From positions 1-14,031 of the forward strand of contig CAJFPI010000115.1 in NCBI GenBank assembly GCA_904398675.1: DNA of 14,031 nucleotides, read 5' to 3'. Source of the DNA: an uncultured Oscillospiraceae bacterium (GTDB taxonomy: Bacteria; Bacillota; Clostridia; Oscillospirales; Oscillospiraceae). The position numbers and the translations under genes are program-made. Below, piece after piece: positions 6,615 to 14,031 of this stretch. Position 1 is the stretch's first letter. Every line of letters starts with the position of its first letter. The notes below the pieces were generated by a model that ran no database searches, was not told the origin of the DNA, and was given only the letters and a program-made list of their open reading frames with translations.

Positions 6615-9600
6615 TCACTGGATAAATTTCACCTGCACCGCCGCCGCCCGGCGGACCAGGTAGCCAAAGTCCGCCCCCAGCTCGGCGGAGGCGTCCTGGG
6701 GCTTGCGGCTGACGGTGAGGCGGTACTGGCCGGAGATGCCGCTGCCCACCCAGATGCCGCTGCTGCCGTCCACCTGGGCCTTGTACCAGCTCTCGGCGGT
6801 AAAGGGGGTCAGGGCACCCAGGCTCTCGGCCACCAGGAAGTACACGCCGTAGGCCCTGTCGCACTTCTCCATGGCCAGCTGCAGGCGGTTGAGGGGGGTG
6901 TCGTCGTCTGCGGTCTTCTCCCCCCCGTCAGCGGCAGGCAGCGTCAGCGCCGCCTTCAGGTCCGCCAGGGACTCGATCACCACAAAAAGCGGCTCGAACC
7001 GGGGGGCCGCCTCCCCGGCGGCCAGGGCGTCCTTGTAGGCATTGTTGCGGCGGAGCACCGTGTCAAAGATCTCCCGCACCGCCCCCACGCAGCCGGGGGC
7101 GTCGGTATAGAGGGAGAGGGTGCCGGTCTGAGCCGGGGCGAAGGCGGTGCCCTTTGCCGCCAGCAGCATGGTCCGCACGCCGCAGCGGCCTGCGGCCAGG
7201 ACGCTCACCGCGTCCGCCAGGCCCTGCCACTCCCGGTTGACGGAGAGCACCAGGTGTACCGGCCGCTCGGTGAAGTTCCAGTAGGCGACGTCCAGCGTCT
7301 CCTTCTCCACGCCCACAGGCAGGCGGCTGAGATCCCCCGCCGCCACATAGGGGGCGAGGAACTGCTCCGTCACCCGCTCCGGCAGCACCGGCACCGCCGC
7401 GGCGCTTACGCCGGCGTACTGCCCGGCCAGCTCTTTGGCAAAGGCGCGGATCCACCCCTGGGGCGGGGACTGGCTGGTGACGCTGGCGGTCTGAAACTCA
7501 AAGAGGCTGTCCTTATCCAGGCGGACAAGACCCCGGCCCCGGTGTTTCTCCGGCAGCAGCCCGCCGGTCTTGCCCACCACGCTGGCATAGTCGTCGGCGT
7601 TGTTGAGCTGCAGGCAGTAGATGTTCCTGAAGTTCTGCAGCAGGTTCAGCCGCACGTTGTTGACCCCGGTGCAGGTGAGGACGAAGTAGATGCCGTACTT
7701 GGTACCCTCCCGGGTCAGATAGTTGATGTCCGCCCCCCGCTCCTCAAAGAGCTCGGTGAAGGCGGCGTAGTTGTGGATCACCACCACCAGGCTGGGCTCA
7801 GGCTGCTTGGCCTGGACGTTGTACTGGAGAAGGTCCCCGCCGAACCGGGACAGCAGCTTTTTCCGGGTCTGGAGCCGACCCAGCAGCAGCTTGAAGAGAT
7901 TCTGCACCTTCTCCGTCTCGTAGGAGAGGATCACCTCCCCCACATGGGGCGCGTCAGCAAAGGAAGTGAGGGTCTCCGCGCCGAAGTCCAGCAGGTAGAG
8001 GCTCACCTCCCGGGGACTGTGGTGCTTGAGCAGGGAGCAGCACATGGCCTCGATAAACATCTCCTTGCCGCTGCCCGCCGCGCCGTAGACGATCACGTTG
8101 CCCCCCTCCGTGATGGGGACGCGGAGCACGCCCTGGGCCTGATGGCCGGGGTCGTCGTACTCGCCCACCACCGGCGCCAGGGAGAAGGGGCTGCTCTCTG
8201 CCGCGGCATATTTCTCCGTCACCTGGTCCAGGTCGATCCGGGCGGGGATGGGGTCCAGCCACATCTTCCAGCGGCGGATACCCTCCCCCTCGCTGAAGGC
8301 GCGGATATACTCTGTCAGCACGTCCAGCTGCTTGGGCGGGTCCTTGACGGCGGCGAACCGGTCAACGTTGGCCTCGGCGATGATACGCCCGTTGGTGTCG
8401 ATGACGGACACCGCGTCGTCCCGGTCCCGCAGGACCCTGGCGGCGGGGTAGTAGGGCGCGCCGGCCCAGGCAGACTGGCCCAGCTCGAAGATCTCGTTGT
8501 TGCCCACCTGCAGGTAGAACCGGCCGGTGTCCACCAGGGCCGCCGCCTCCGGCCGGCCCAGCATCTCCATGCTGTCGCTGTTGTCCTGCACCTTCAGGCA
8601 GACCCGGAACCGGCTGTTGCTGCGGATCTGGTCGTCCACCACGCCGCCGGGCTTCTGGGTGGCCAGGATCAGGTGGACCCCCAGGCTCCGCCCCACCCGG
8701 GCGGTGCTGGTCAGCTCCGTCATAAACTCCGACTGCTCCTTTTTCAGCTCGGCAAACTCGTCGGAGATGATGAGGAGGTGGGGCAGGGGCTCGGTGACCT
8801 TCCCCTCCCGGTAGAGCTTTTGATATTTATAGATATCGATATTGCTGATGCTGTGCTGCTTGGACACCTCCCGGAACAGCCGCTCCCGCCGGTGCAGCTC
8901 GCTGCGCATGGAGGCCAGGGAGCGCTGGATGCCGTTGCCGTCCAGGTTGGTGATGACGCCGGCGGTGTGCGGGATGGATTCAAAGGCCTTGGCCATGCCG
9001 CCGCCCTTGTAGTCGATGAGGATAAAGGCCACCTCATAGGGGTGGAAGTGGATGGCCATGGAGAGGATGTAGGAGATGATAAACTCGCTCTTGCCCGAGC
9101 CGGTCATGCCCGCCACCAGCCCGTGGGGGCCGTGGGCGCGCTCATGGAGGTCCAGCTGGAAGGGCTCGCCGTACCGGTCCACGCCCACCGCCGCGGCCAG
9201 GGACTTGGTGGGATCGCTGGCGGCCCAGCTCTCCGCCAGGTTCAGGTGCTCCACCGCCCCCACGCCCAGCATCTCCAGGAAGGTGTATTTCCTGGGCAGG
9301 GTGAAGGCCGAGCCGCTGAGGTCCACAAAGGTGTTGGCCAGCACGGCGGTGATCCGCGCCATATCCGGCGCCTGCGTCCCATCGGTGCGGAAGAGCACCG
9401 GCGGCTCGCTGACGGCGCTGATGAAGGTAAGGCTGCCCTGCCCGCCCTGGACGGCCGCCACAGCCGCGCACTCCTTGGGCAGGTCCTGCAGGCGGGGGAA
9501 GAGGGACACCACGGAGAATTTCAGGTTTTCCTTGTGCTCCTGGATGCGGCGGACGCACTCGGTCTTGGCGGCCAGGGCCTTGTCCAGGCAGAGGATGACA

Positions 9601-11270
9601 AAGTAGGGCAGCTCGTCGCTGAGGCGGCTCTCGCTGAGGCCCCGCCGGTATTCAAACACAGCGCTCAGGGAGGCGGAGAGGACCTTGGCTTCGTCGGCGT
9701 TGGTGGCGAGATACCGGACCGTCCGCCCGTTGTCCATGGTGTGGGGCAGCCAGCGCACGAAGGAGAAGTCCGCCCCGTCGCTCTCATCATAGATCACCGC
9801 CAGCTTGACCTCGTCATAGCTGTGCCGGGCGGCAATCTGGAGAATCAGGCTTTTGGCCAGGGCAAACCGCTCCTCCCGGGGGGCGTAGACGCCGCTGACG
9901 AACCGCTCCCGCAGGGGCAGGCACACCGGCACATTCCGGACGAGCCGCTCTCGCTCGCCAAAGCGGTACATGGCCTCGGTGAGATTGTCCTCCTCCACGG
10001 TGAACCGCCGCTCGGGGTACTGGATGTCGGCCCTGAGAGGGAGGTCGCCGCAGCCCAGGCGCAGGGAGAGGAAGTCCGAATGCTTTTCCGTGCGCTCCCA
10101 GATGCGGGGGGCGGGGGAGAGGACCTGGGCGGCGCAGGCGGCGCAGTCCGGGTCGTTTTCCCGCAGGAGCTCCTCCTGCAGGGACGTCTCCCGGGCCACC
10201 AGCCCTTCCATCTTGTCAAGATACGCCTGATAGGTCTCCTGGCGCCGCTGTTCCCTGCGCCGCCGCAGCCTGCGCTGATAGGTCTTTGTGATCAGGGGCC
10301 ACATCAGCGTCCCCAGCAGCATGCTGAGGCTCATAACGATAGAGGGGATGGCCGAGGAGATGTCCCCGCGGGAGATGGCGTTGGTAACGGCATAGATCCC
10401 CGTGGCCATGGAGGCCATGCCCATGGTCATGGAGGGGCCGATGAGCAGGATCATAGGCACGTCGTCCTTGTCCTGATTGGCCGGCGGCGCGTCCAGTTTC
10501 AGCGTAAAGTCCGCCGCATCCCGCTTGAACCGGGGGGCGCGGTAGTAAAATTCCTCTTCGTTTCCGCCGCAGTCCTCGTCCTCCTCGTCATAAGAGGGGA
10601 CGGGGGGCGCCGCCGGGAGGCGGCAGGGCCGCAGGGCGGCGCTGTTGACCTGGACCTTCCCGTCGGGGTTGTTCAAAAAGAGGCGGCGGGGCGTCACAAC
10701 GATCTGCAGGCCCATGATATAGACCGTGTCTCCCACCTGCAGCGTCCTCTGCCGCACGGCCTGCCCGTTGACATAGGTGCCGTTGGCGCTGTCCGTGTCC
10801 CGCAGAGTGATGCGGCCGGGAGAGATGGTCAGCTCGGCGTGGCGGCGGGAGGCAAAGTCGCTGGTGTAGACGATGCTGCAGTCGGGGCTTCGGCCGATGG
10901 TCAGCACGGCGGACTGCTCCACCAGCTCATAGCCGCGGTAGCGCCTGCGGTCGCCGGTAAGCGGCTCGGTGTAGAGCACATAGGACACGGGGCCGGCCCC
11001 GCCCTCCGTGCTTTCGATCCGGTGCAGCGCCAGGGGGCGGAGCACGGCGCTGGAAAGGGGCTTTCTCTCGGCGTCTACGAGGGTGAACCGCCGGTTGGAC
11101 TTCAAGACCCACTGGGGCTGGCCGGAATCCGCGGAGCGCACCGCCTCCACGGCGACGACCTCCGACAGCCGGCCGGCGGCATTCCTGGCGCGCAGGACAT
11201 AGCGCCCGGCGCACTTTTCCGGCAGAGAGATGCTGGTAAATTCCTGCTGGGAGAGGAGCGTCAATTTCAT
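6615..11270 (-). CDS. essC: EssC-type T7SS ATPase (FHA + FtsK/SpoIIIE domains)
   Basis: 1551 residues, start at 11270, the membrane motor of the T7SS. A degenerate first N-terminal domain (about 1-100) is followed by an FHA domain (about 120-190: GRSPD at 126-130, SRRHAEL at 141-147, NGTYVNG at 163-169). Two membrane helices follow (about 271-295 and 306-327). ATPase domain 1 is intact: Walker A GMTGSGKS (721-728) and Walker B LLIISDEF with Asp837-Glu838, then ATQKPGG. ATPase domain 2 has GAAGSGKE (1063-1070), with Glu in place of the usual Ser/Thr, and its Walker B reads VVVIHNY (1162-1168), with His in place of Asp. Domain 3 (about 1335-1551) has no P-loop. The family energises export and reads the substrate tail. 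The gene lies 6 bp after the phosphatase gene. The FHA domain suggests control by phosphorylated Thr. Confidence 0.96.
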   Translation of the reverse strand: MKLTLLSQQEFTSISLPEKCAGRYVLRARNAAGRLSEVVAVEAVRSADSGQPQWVLKSNRRFTLVDAERKPLSSAVLRPLALHRIESTEGGAGPVSYVLYTEPLTGDRRRYRGYELVEQSAVLTIGRSPDCSIVYTSDFASRRHAELTISPGRITLRDTDSANGTYVNGQAVRQRTLQVGDTVYIMGLQIVVTPRRLFLNNPDGKVQVNSAALRPCRLPAAPPVPSYDEEDEDCGGNEEEFYYRAPRFKRDAADFTLKLDAPPANQDKDDVPMILLIGPSMTMGMASMATGIYAVTNAISRGDISSAIPSIVMSLSMLLGTLMWPLITKTYQRRLRRRREQRRQETYQAYLDKMEGLVARETSLQEELLRENDPDCAACAAQVLSPAPRIWERTEKHSDFLSLRLGCGDLPLRADIQYPERRFTVEEDNLTEAMYRFGERERLVRNVPVCLPLRERFVSGVYAPREERFALAKSLILQIAARHSYDEVKLAVIYDESDGADFSFVRWLPHTMDNGRTVRYLATNADEAKVLSASLSAVFEYRRGLSESRLSDELPYFVILCLDKALAAKTECVRRIQEHKENLKFSVVSLFPRLQDLPKECAAVAAVQGGQGSLTFISAVSEPPVLFRTDGTQAPDMARITAVLANTFVDLSGSAFTLPRKYTFLEMLGVGAVEHLNLAESWAASDPTKSLAAAVGVDRYGEPFQLDLHERAHGPHGLVAGMTGSGKSEFIISYILSMAIHFHPYEVAFILIDYKGGGMAKAFESIPHTAGVITNLDGNGIQRSLASMRSELHRRERLFREVSKQHSISNIDIYKYQKLYREGKVTEPLPHLLIISDEFAELKKEQSEFMTELTSTARVGRSLGVHLILATQKPGGVVDDQIRSNSRFRVCLKVQDNSDSMEMLGRPEAAALVDTGRFYLQVGNNEIFELGQSAWAGAPYYPAARVLRDRDDAVSVIDTNGRIIAEANVDRFAAVKDPPKQLDVLTEYIRAFSEGEGIRRWKMWLDPIPARIDLDQVTEKYAAAESSPFSLAPVVGEYDDPGHQAQGVLRVPITEGGNVIVYGAAGSGKEMFIEAMCCSLLKHHSPREVSLYLLDFGAETLTSFADAPHVGEVILSYETEKVQNLFKLLLGRLQTRKKLLSRFGGDLLQYNVQAKQPEPSLVVVIHNYAAFTELFEERGADINYLTREGTKYGIYFVLTCTGVNNVRLNLLQNFRNIYCLQLNNADDYASVVGKTGGLLPEKHRGRGLVRLDKDSLFEFQTASVTSQSPPQGWIRAFAKELAGQYAGVSAAAVPVLPERVTEQFLAPYVAAGDLSRLPVGVEKETLDVAYWNFTERPVHLVLSVNREWQGLADAVSVLAAGRCGVRTMLLAAKGTAFAPAQTGTLSLYTDAPGCVGAVREIFDTVLRRNNAYKDALAAGEAAPRFEPLFVVIESLADLKAALTLPAADGGEKTADDDTPLNRLQLAMEKCDRAYGVYFLVAESLGALTPFTAESWYKAQVDGSSGIWVGSGISGQYRLTVSRKPQDASAELGADFGYLVRRAAAVQVKFIQ

Positions 11271-11276
11271 GGCGTT

Positions 11277-12053
11277 TTACCCTTTCAGCGTGATGGTCCG
11301 GCGCAGGGCCGGAGAGGGAGCCGGCGCTCCGATATCTGCCACGATGACGGTGATATTGTCCCTTCCCCCGCCCTCCAGCGCCAGCTGGACAAGGCGGTCG
11401 GCGGCCTGGGAAACGGCGGCGCAGCGCCGCAGCGTTTCCTCCAGATCCGGCGGAGGGACCATGTCTGTCAGCCCGTCGGAGCAGAGGAGCAGGCGGCATT
11501 GCCCCCGCAGGGGGGGATAGCTCTCCACCGCCCACAGATCTCCGATGCCCATGCAGCGGGTCAGCTGGTGGCTGCGGCCCTGGGCTGCGCCGGCGGTGTG
11601 GTCGCGGGTCACCTGCTGGAACCCCTCCTGCCCCAGACAGTAGATGCGGGAGTCGCCCATATTGAAACAGTGGACGCCGTCTGCTGCGGCCACCGCCGCA
11701 GCCAGGGTGGTGCCCCGCCGCGCAGCGCCTCTCCGCCCCTGCCGCAGCGCCCGGTTCACCGCGTCGGCATAATCCTGCACGGCGCCTGTCAGCGCATCCG
11801 GCGCAGCAGCTTTGATGGACGGGCCGTGGCGGCGGAGCAGCTCCGCCGCCTGCCGGGCCGCATCGGCGCCGTCGGCCTCGCCCCCCATCCCGTCGCACAC
11901 GGCGAAAATGGCCGGTATGGCGGCGCTGCCGTCGATGGAAAAGGGGCGGCGGCAGATATCCGGCGGGAGGGTCACGCCGTCAGCATATAGATTGTCCTCG
12001 TTTTCTTCCCGGCGCCATCCCACATGGGAGCGGGCCGCGTATACAACCGCCAT
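11277..12053 (-). CDS. PP2C-type protein Ser/Thr phosphatase
   Basis: 258 residues, start at 12053 after a GAGGTGG site. It is a soluble cytoplasmic enzyme with the full PPM/PP2C motif set: ENEDN (17-21), CDGMGG (53-58), RGTTLAAA (113-120), NMGDSRIY (131-138), TRDHT (149-153), CSDGLTDM (191-198) and GGRDNITVIV (229-238). The metal-binding acids Asp20, Asp54, Asp193 and Asp232 are all present, so it should be an active Mn/Mg-dependent phosphatase of the Stp/PrpC type. It is flanked by two FHA-domain proteins, with a Ser/Thr kinase at the far end of the gene row. It most likely removes the phosphates that the FHA domains read and so opposes the kinase. Confidence 0.95.
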   Translation of the reverse strand: MAVVYAARSHVGWRREENEDNLYADGVTLPPDICRRPFSIDGSAAIPAIFAVCDGMGGEADGADAARQAAELLRRHGPSIKAAAPDALTGAVQDYADAVNRALRQGRRGAARRGTTLAAAVAAADGVHCFNMGDSRIYCLGQEGFQQVTRDHTAGAAQGRSHQLTRCMGIGDLWAVESYPPLRGQCRLLLCSDGLTDMVPPPDLEETLRRCAAVSQAADRLVQLALEGGGRDNITVIVADIGAPAPSPALRRTITLKG

Positions 12054-12064
12054 GGCCCACCTCT

Positions 12065-13591
12065 TTATGACCGATCAAAGATCGACTCTGTTTTTTTGCC
12101 GTCCGCCGCCTGGGGCTGCGCCTGGCGAACCGGCGCGCCCAAAGCCTGGATATAGTCTACGTGCAGCTGCTCCCGTCCAATCTTCAGCGTGTCGCCTGAC
12201 TGGAGGGGCGCGGCGTCTGTAACGCGGGTGCCGTTGAGGGCGGTCTGGTTGGTGGTGCTCAGATGGATAAGCGTCAGGCCGCTTTCCGATGGAGTGATTT
12301 TGCAGTGCTCTCGGGATACGCTTCTGTCGTCCAGACGGACAGGGCAGTGCTCTGCCCGCCCGATCAGGACCTCGCCGCGGACCGGAAGGGTCCAGATCCG
12401 GTCCGGGCGGCTGATGTCGCTGAGCTGGATGGTGTACTGTGTGCCGTCGCTGCCGTCGTCCCGGAAAAATTCCGTAGCCGCCGCAGCGGTCCTCGGCGGC
12501 ACCAGGTCGGCCGGCGGGGGCGGCGGCGTCTGTTTCTTCTTTTTCCGCCGGGCGGATGAGGCGATCAGGAGGATAATGACCAGCAGCACAATGGCCCCGC
12601 CGCCGCAGAGGAGATAGACGCCGTAGCGCTCCAGAAGGGAGGGGGAGGGGTCCGGTTCCGGCGGCTCTGCGTCAGCAGGAGGCTCACCCTCCGGAGACGC
12701 AGGCGTATCAGCCGCCGGCGCGCCGAAGACGGGGAATTTCACATCGATGCTGACGCTGTTGGCGCCGTCGCTCACATCCACCTGCCGGGTGGAGCCGTCC
12801 AGCAGGGATTCCGGCACCTCGGCCGTGAAATAGGCATAGGTCCCGACAGACAGCGACTGGGCCAGCGCGGCGGTGTCCGTCCCGTCTCCGAGGGGCTGGT
12901 AGCTGCCGCCGCTGATGCGCGCGATGGCGGAGAGATCCCGGTTTTCCCCTGTTGCGCCCACAGCGATGACGTCCACGGGATAGCGCTGGTCCTGCAGGGC
13001 GAGATACAGCTCCTCCTTGGTGATGCCAGTGGCGGTGTCGTCCACGCCGTCTGTGATGACGATGGTTCGGTAGAATACAGGCGCGCCGCTCTCCGAGGCA
13101 AGCGGGGGGATGGTATTGTACACAGCGTCGTAGACCCGGCTGGCCTGGCCGTCAAAGGCGATGCCCTCCGCCGCCTCCGAGAGGTCATAGCGGTCATAGG
13201 AGAAGTCCTGCAGGACGGAGATCTCGTCGCCGAAGAGGACCAGCTGGTAGGCTTCGTGATCCGGCTTGTATTCGATCAGGCGCTCCACTGCGTCCAGGAT
13301 CGTCTCCCGCAGCGCGGAAGGCATGGAGGTGGAGATATCCAGCAGGATCGTGGTTTTAACGAGGGCGTTTCCGTCGGAGAGCGTTCCGGCTGCCGTTACC
13401 GTGGCCTCCTGATTGGAGACCATGCACGACAGCTGCGCCGTGTCCAGGCCGGCGCCAAGGAAAGCGGTGATGGTCTGCTCCTCACAGTAGACCTCAAGAA
13501 TGTCCCCGTCGGATATGGCATGGGCCGTTCCGGAAAAGGCAGTCAAAAGCAAAATCACGGCAAAAGCCGCTGCAGGAAAAAATTTTTTCAT
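12065..13591 (-). CDS. Membrane protein with extracellular vWA domain and cytoplasmic FHA domain
   Basis: 508 residues. I chose the ATG at 13591 because it follows a GAGAGGGG site and opens a clean signal sequence (1-25, cut likely after AHA); upstream in-frame sequence runs into repeat hairpins. The vWA domain (about 78-250) has DISTS (85-89) and an ITDG Asp181 of a MIDAS site, with Ser151 at the usual Thr position. A beta-rich stretch and an acidic Pro-rich linker (291-318) follow, then one membrane helix (about 324-346), a KKKK stop-transfer stretch and a Pro-rich linker. The C-terminal FHA domain (about 405-480) has GRAEHC, SVSREHC and NGTRV. It is the first gene after the promoter. It probably connects something outside the membrane with phospho-Thr signals inside; it may act as a T7SS scaffold. 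Confidence 0.93.
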   Translation of the reverse strand: MKKFFPAAAFAVILLLTAFSGTAHAISDGDILEVYCEEQTITAFLGAGLDTAQLSCMVSNQEATVTAAGTLSDGNALVKTTILLDISTSMPSALRETILDAVERLIEYKPDHEAYQLVLFGDEISVLQDFSYDRYDLSEAAEGIAFDGQASRVYDAVYNTIPPLASESGAPVFYRTIVITDGVDDTATGITKEELYLALQDQRYPVDVIAVGATGENRDLSAIARISGGSYQPLGDGTDTAALAQSLSVGTYAYFTAEVPESLLDGSTRQVDVSDGANSVSIDVKFPVFGAPAADTPASPEGEPPADAEPPEPDPSPSLLERYGVYLLCGGGAIVLLVIILLIASSARRKKKKQTPPPPPADLVPPRTAAAATEFFRDDGSDGTQYTIQLSDISRPDRIWTLPVRGEVLIGRAEHCPVRLDDRSVSREHCKITPSESGLTLIHLSTTNQTALNGTRVTDAAPLQSGDTLKIGREQLHVDYIQALGAPVRQAQPQAADGKKTESIFDRS

Positions 13592-13610
13592 ATTGATTCC
13601 CCTCTCCGCC

Positions 13611-13722
13611 GGACGGCTGCATGAAACTTCACGCATGCGGCCGTCCCGGCCCACGCGCCTTGATTGTATGGCCGTGCCGCTGAAAGCGGCACATGGCCTT
13701 GCTTTGCATTTGCATAGCAAAA
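13611..13722 (-). repeat. Three-hairpin intergenic repeat, copy 2 (in the operon leader)
   Basis: Read on the minus strand this copy shows the same order of stem-loops as the copy at 5520-5635: TTTTGCTATGC with an imperfect partner, GGCCATGTGCCGC-TTTCA-GCGGCACGGCC, a shared linker around GCGCGTGGGCCGGG, then a GACGGC..GCATG/CATGC..GCCGTC stem ending a few bases before the ribosome site of the vWA-FHA gene. It lies between the promoter at 13753-13780 and the gene, so it should be transcribed as part of a leader of about 155 bases. Confidence 0.8.
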
Positions 13723-13752
13723 TAAGCGGTAAAATCTTTTTTATTTAGTTAC

Positions 13753-13780
13753 AGTATAGCAGGATAGGCGCAACTTTCAA
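13753..13780 (-). promoter_or_regulatory. Sigma-A-like promoter of the T7SS operon
   Basis: On the minus strand TTGAAA (13780-13775) and TATACT (13758-13753) are separated by 16 bases, close to consensus. A/T tracts about 17-36 bases upstream of the -35 box could serve as an UP element. Transcription would start near 13746, giving a leader of about 155 bases before the vWA-FHA gene. No other convincing promoter is seen for the minus-strand genes. Confidence 0.7.
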
Positions 13781-13936
13781 GCAAAATTCGCGTAAAGCTA
13801 AAAAATTTTTACACAAAACGAGGCTGATGTCCGCCCATGGAAAACGATGTGCCGGGCGGGGGGCTTTCCGCAAAAAGGGGAGGGGGGCCTGCTGCCGGGC
13901 GCCGCACATAAAATGTGCGTTTCGTCAAGAAAAGTG

Positions 13937-13965
13937 TTGACAAAACGGATAAGATCAGGTATCAT
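13937..13965 (+). promoter_or_regulatory. Sigma-A promoter of the tRNA-Val gene
   Basis: A perfect TTGACA (13937-13942) and TATCAT (13960-13965) are separated by 17 bases on the plus strand. The predicted start near 13972 is about 10 bases before the tRNA 5' end, as is common for tRNA genes. Confidence 0.85.
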
Positions 13966-13981
13966 AAGGCTGTTCCGCTTT

Positions 13982-14031
13982 GGACGCTTAGCTCAGCTGG
14001 CTAGAGCACCTGCTTGACGTGCAGGGGGTCA
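13982..14031 (+). tRNA. tRNA-Val (anticodon GAC), 3' part beyond window
   Basis: The first 50 bases of a tRNA are present: acceptor strand GGACGCT, TA at 8-9, D-stem GCTC/GAGC, anticodon stem CCTGC/GCAGG with loop TTGACGT, and a GGGTC variable loop. The loop centre GAC reads Val codons GUC/GUU. The T arm and 3' acceptor strand are cut off by the window edge. The gene is divergent from the T7SS operon and has its own promoter. Confidence 0.93.

Larger units (their letters stand above)
13592..13981. other. Divergent intergenic region between the T7SS operon and tRNA-Val
   Basis: No gene is seen here. From left to right it holds the ribosome site of the vWA-FHA gene, the inverted copy of the three-hairpin repeat (13611-13722), an AT-rich minus-strand promoter (13753-13780) with A/T tracts upstream of its -35 box (about 13797-13816), a G-rich stretch of unknown role (about 13850-13890), a small hairpin CGCACAT-AAA-ATGTGCG (13903-13919) and the tRNA promoter (13937-13965). 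Confidence 0.7.

Noticed and set aside
5967..11990. A 2007-codon open frame on the plus strand opposite EssC and the phosphatase
   Set aside because: It lies opposite genes with full domain evidence, has low-complexity His/Gly/Val/Leu-rich sequence and no domain. It is the result of high GC at third codon positions on the other strand.
13903..13919. Hairpin CGCACAT-AAA-ATGTGCG as a terminator
   Set aside because: No gene ends before it on the plus strand and only TTT follows; on the minus strand no T-run follows. Left as an unexplained small hairpin.
13982..14031. tRNA-Val as the integration site of a T7SS island
   Set aside because: Integrases normally use the 3' end of a tRNA, which here points away from the T7SS genes. 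No integrase gene or repeat of the tRNA end is seen in the window.

Overview
The window is a GC-rich stretch of a Gram-positive (Bacillota) chromosome. It carries a type VII secretion (T7SSb-type) locus on the minus strand and ends in a plus-strand tRNA-Val gene that runs off the right edge. A Clostridia/Oscillospirales-like gut anaerobe is my best guess. This rests on an EssC-type ATPase with an N-terminal FHA domain, a YukD/EsaB-like ubiquitin-fold protein, strong AGGAGG-type ribosome sites, sigma-A-like promoters and high GC. The lineage is inference.

Reading leftward from a promoter at about 13753-13780, the first block is a regulatory and secretion core: a membrane vWA-FHA protein (12065-13591), a PP2C-type protein phosphatase (11277-12053), the EssC-type FtsK/SpoIIIE motor (6615-11270), a YukD/EsaB-like protein (6348-6599) and two WXG100 proteins (6000-6296, 5678-5986). 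Spacings are 6-51 bp, as in one operon.

After a 208-bp gap filled with hairpins comes an effector block: a lipoprotein (4783-5469), a GHSQG lipase-like protein with a helical C-terminal domain (2995-4779), and three small helical proteins (2775-2990, 2465-2764, 2131-2454), two of which are WXG100-like. This matches the logic of the staphylococcal TslA/TilA/TlaA system, where a lipase toxin has its T7 targeting domain at the C-terminus. The left edge holds a Ser/Thr kinase with one membrane segment and an extracytoplasmic TPR region (1-2064, cut by the edge).

The kinase, phosphatase and two FHA proteins together suggest secretion gated by threonine phosphorylation, as PpkA/PppA/Fha gate some type VI systems. 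No EssA, EssB or EsaA homologue is visible. The kinase has the same order of parts as EssB (kinase fold, one membrane helix, external helical domain) but keeps its catalytic residues.

An approximately 115-bp repeat made of three successive hairpins occurs twice in opposite orientation. One copy lies in the leader of the operon (13611-13722) and the other in the gap between the core and effector blocks (5520-5635).
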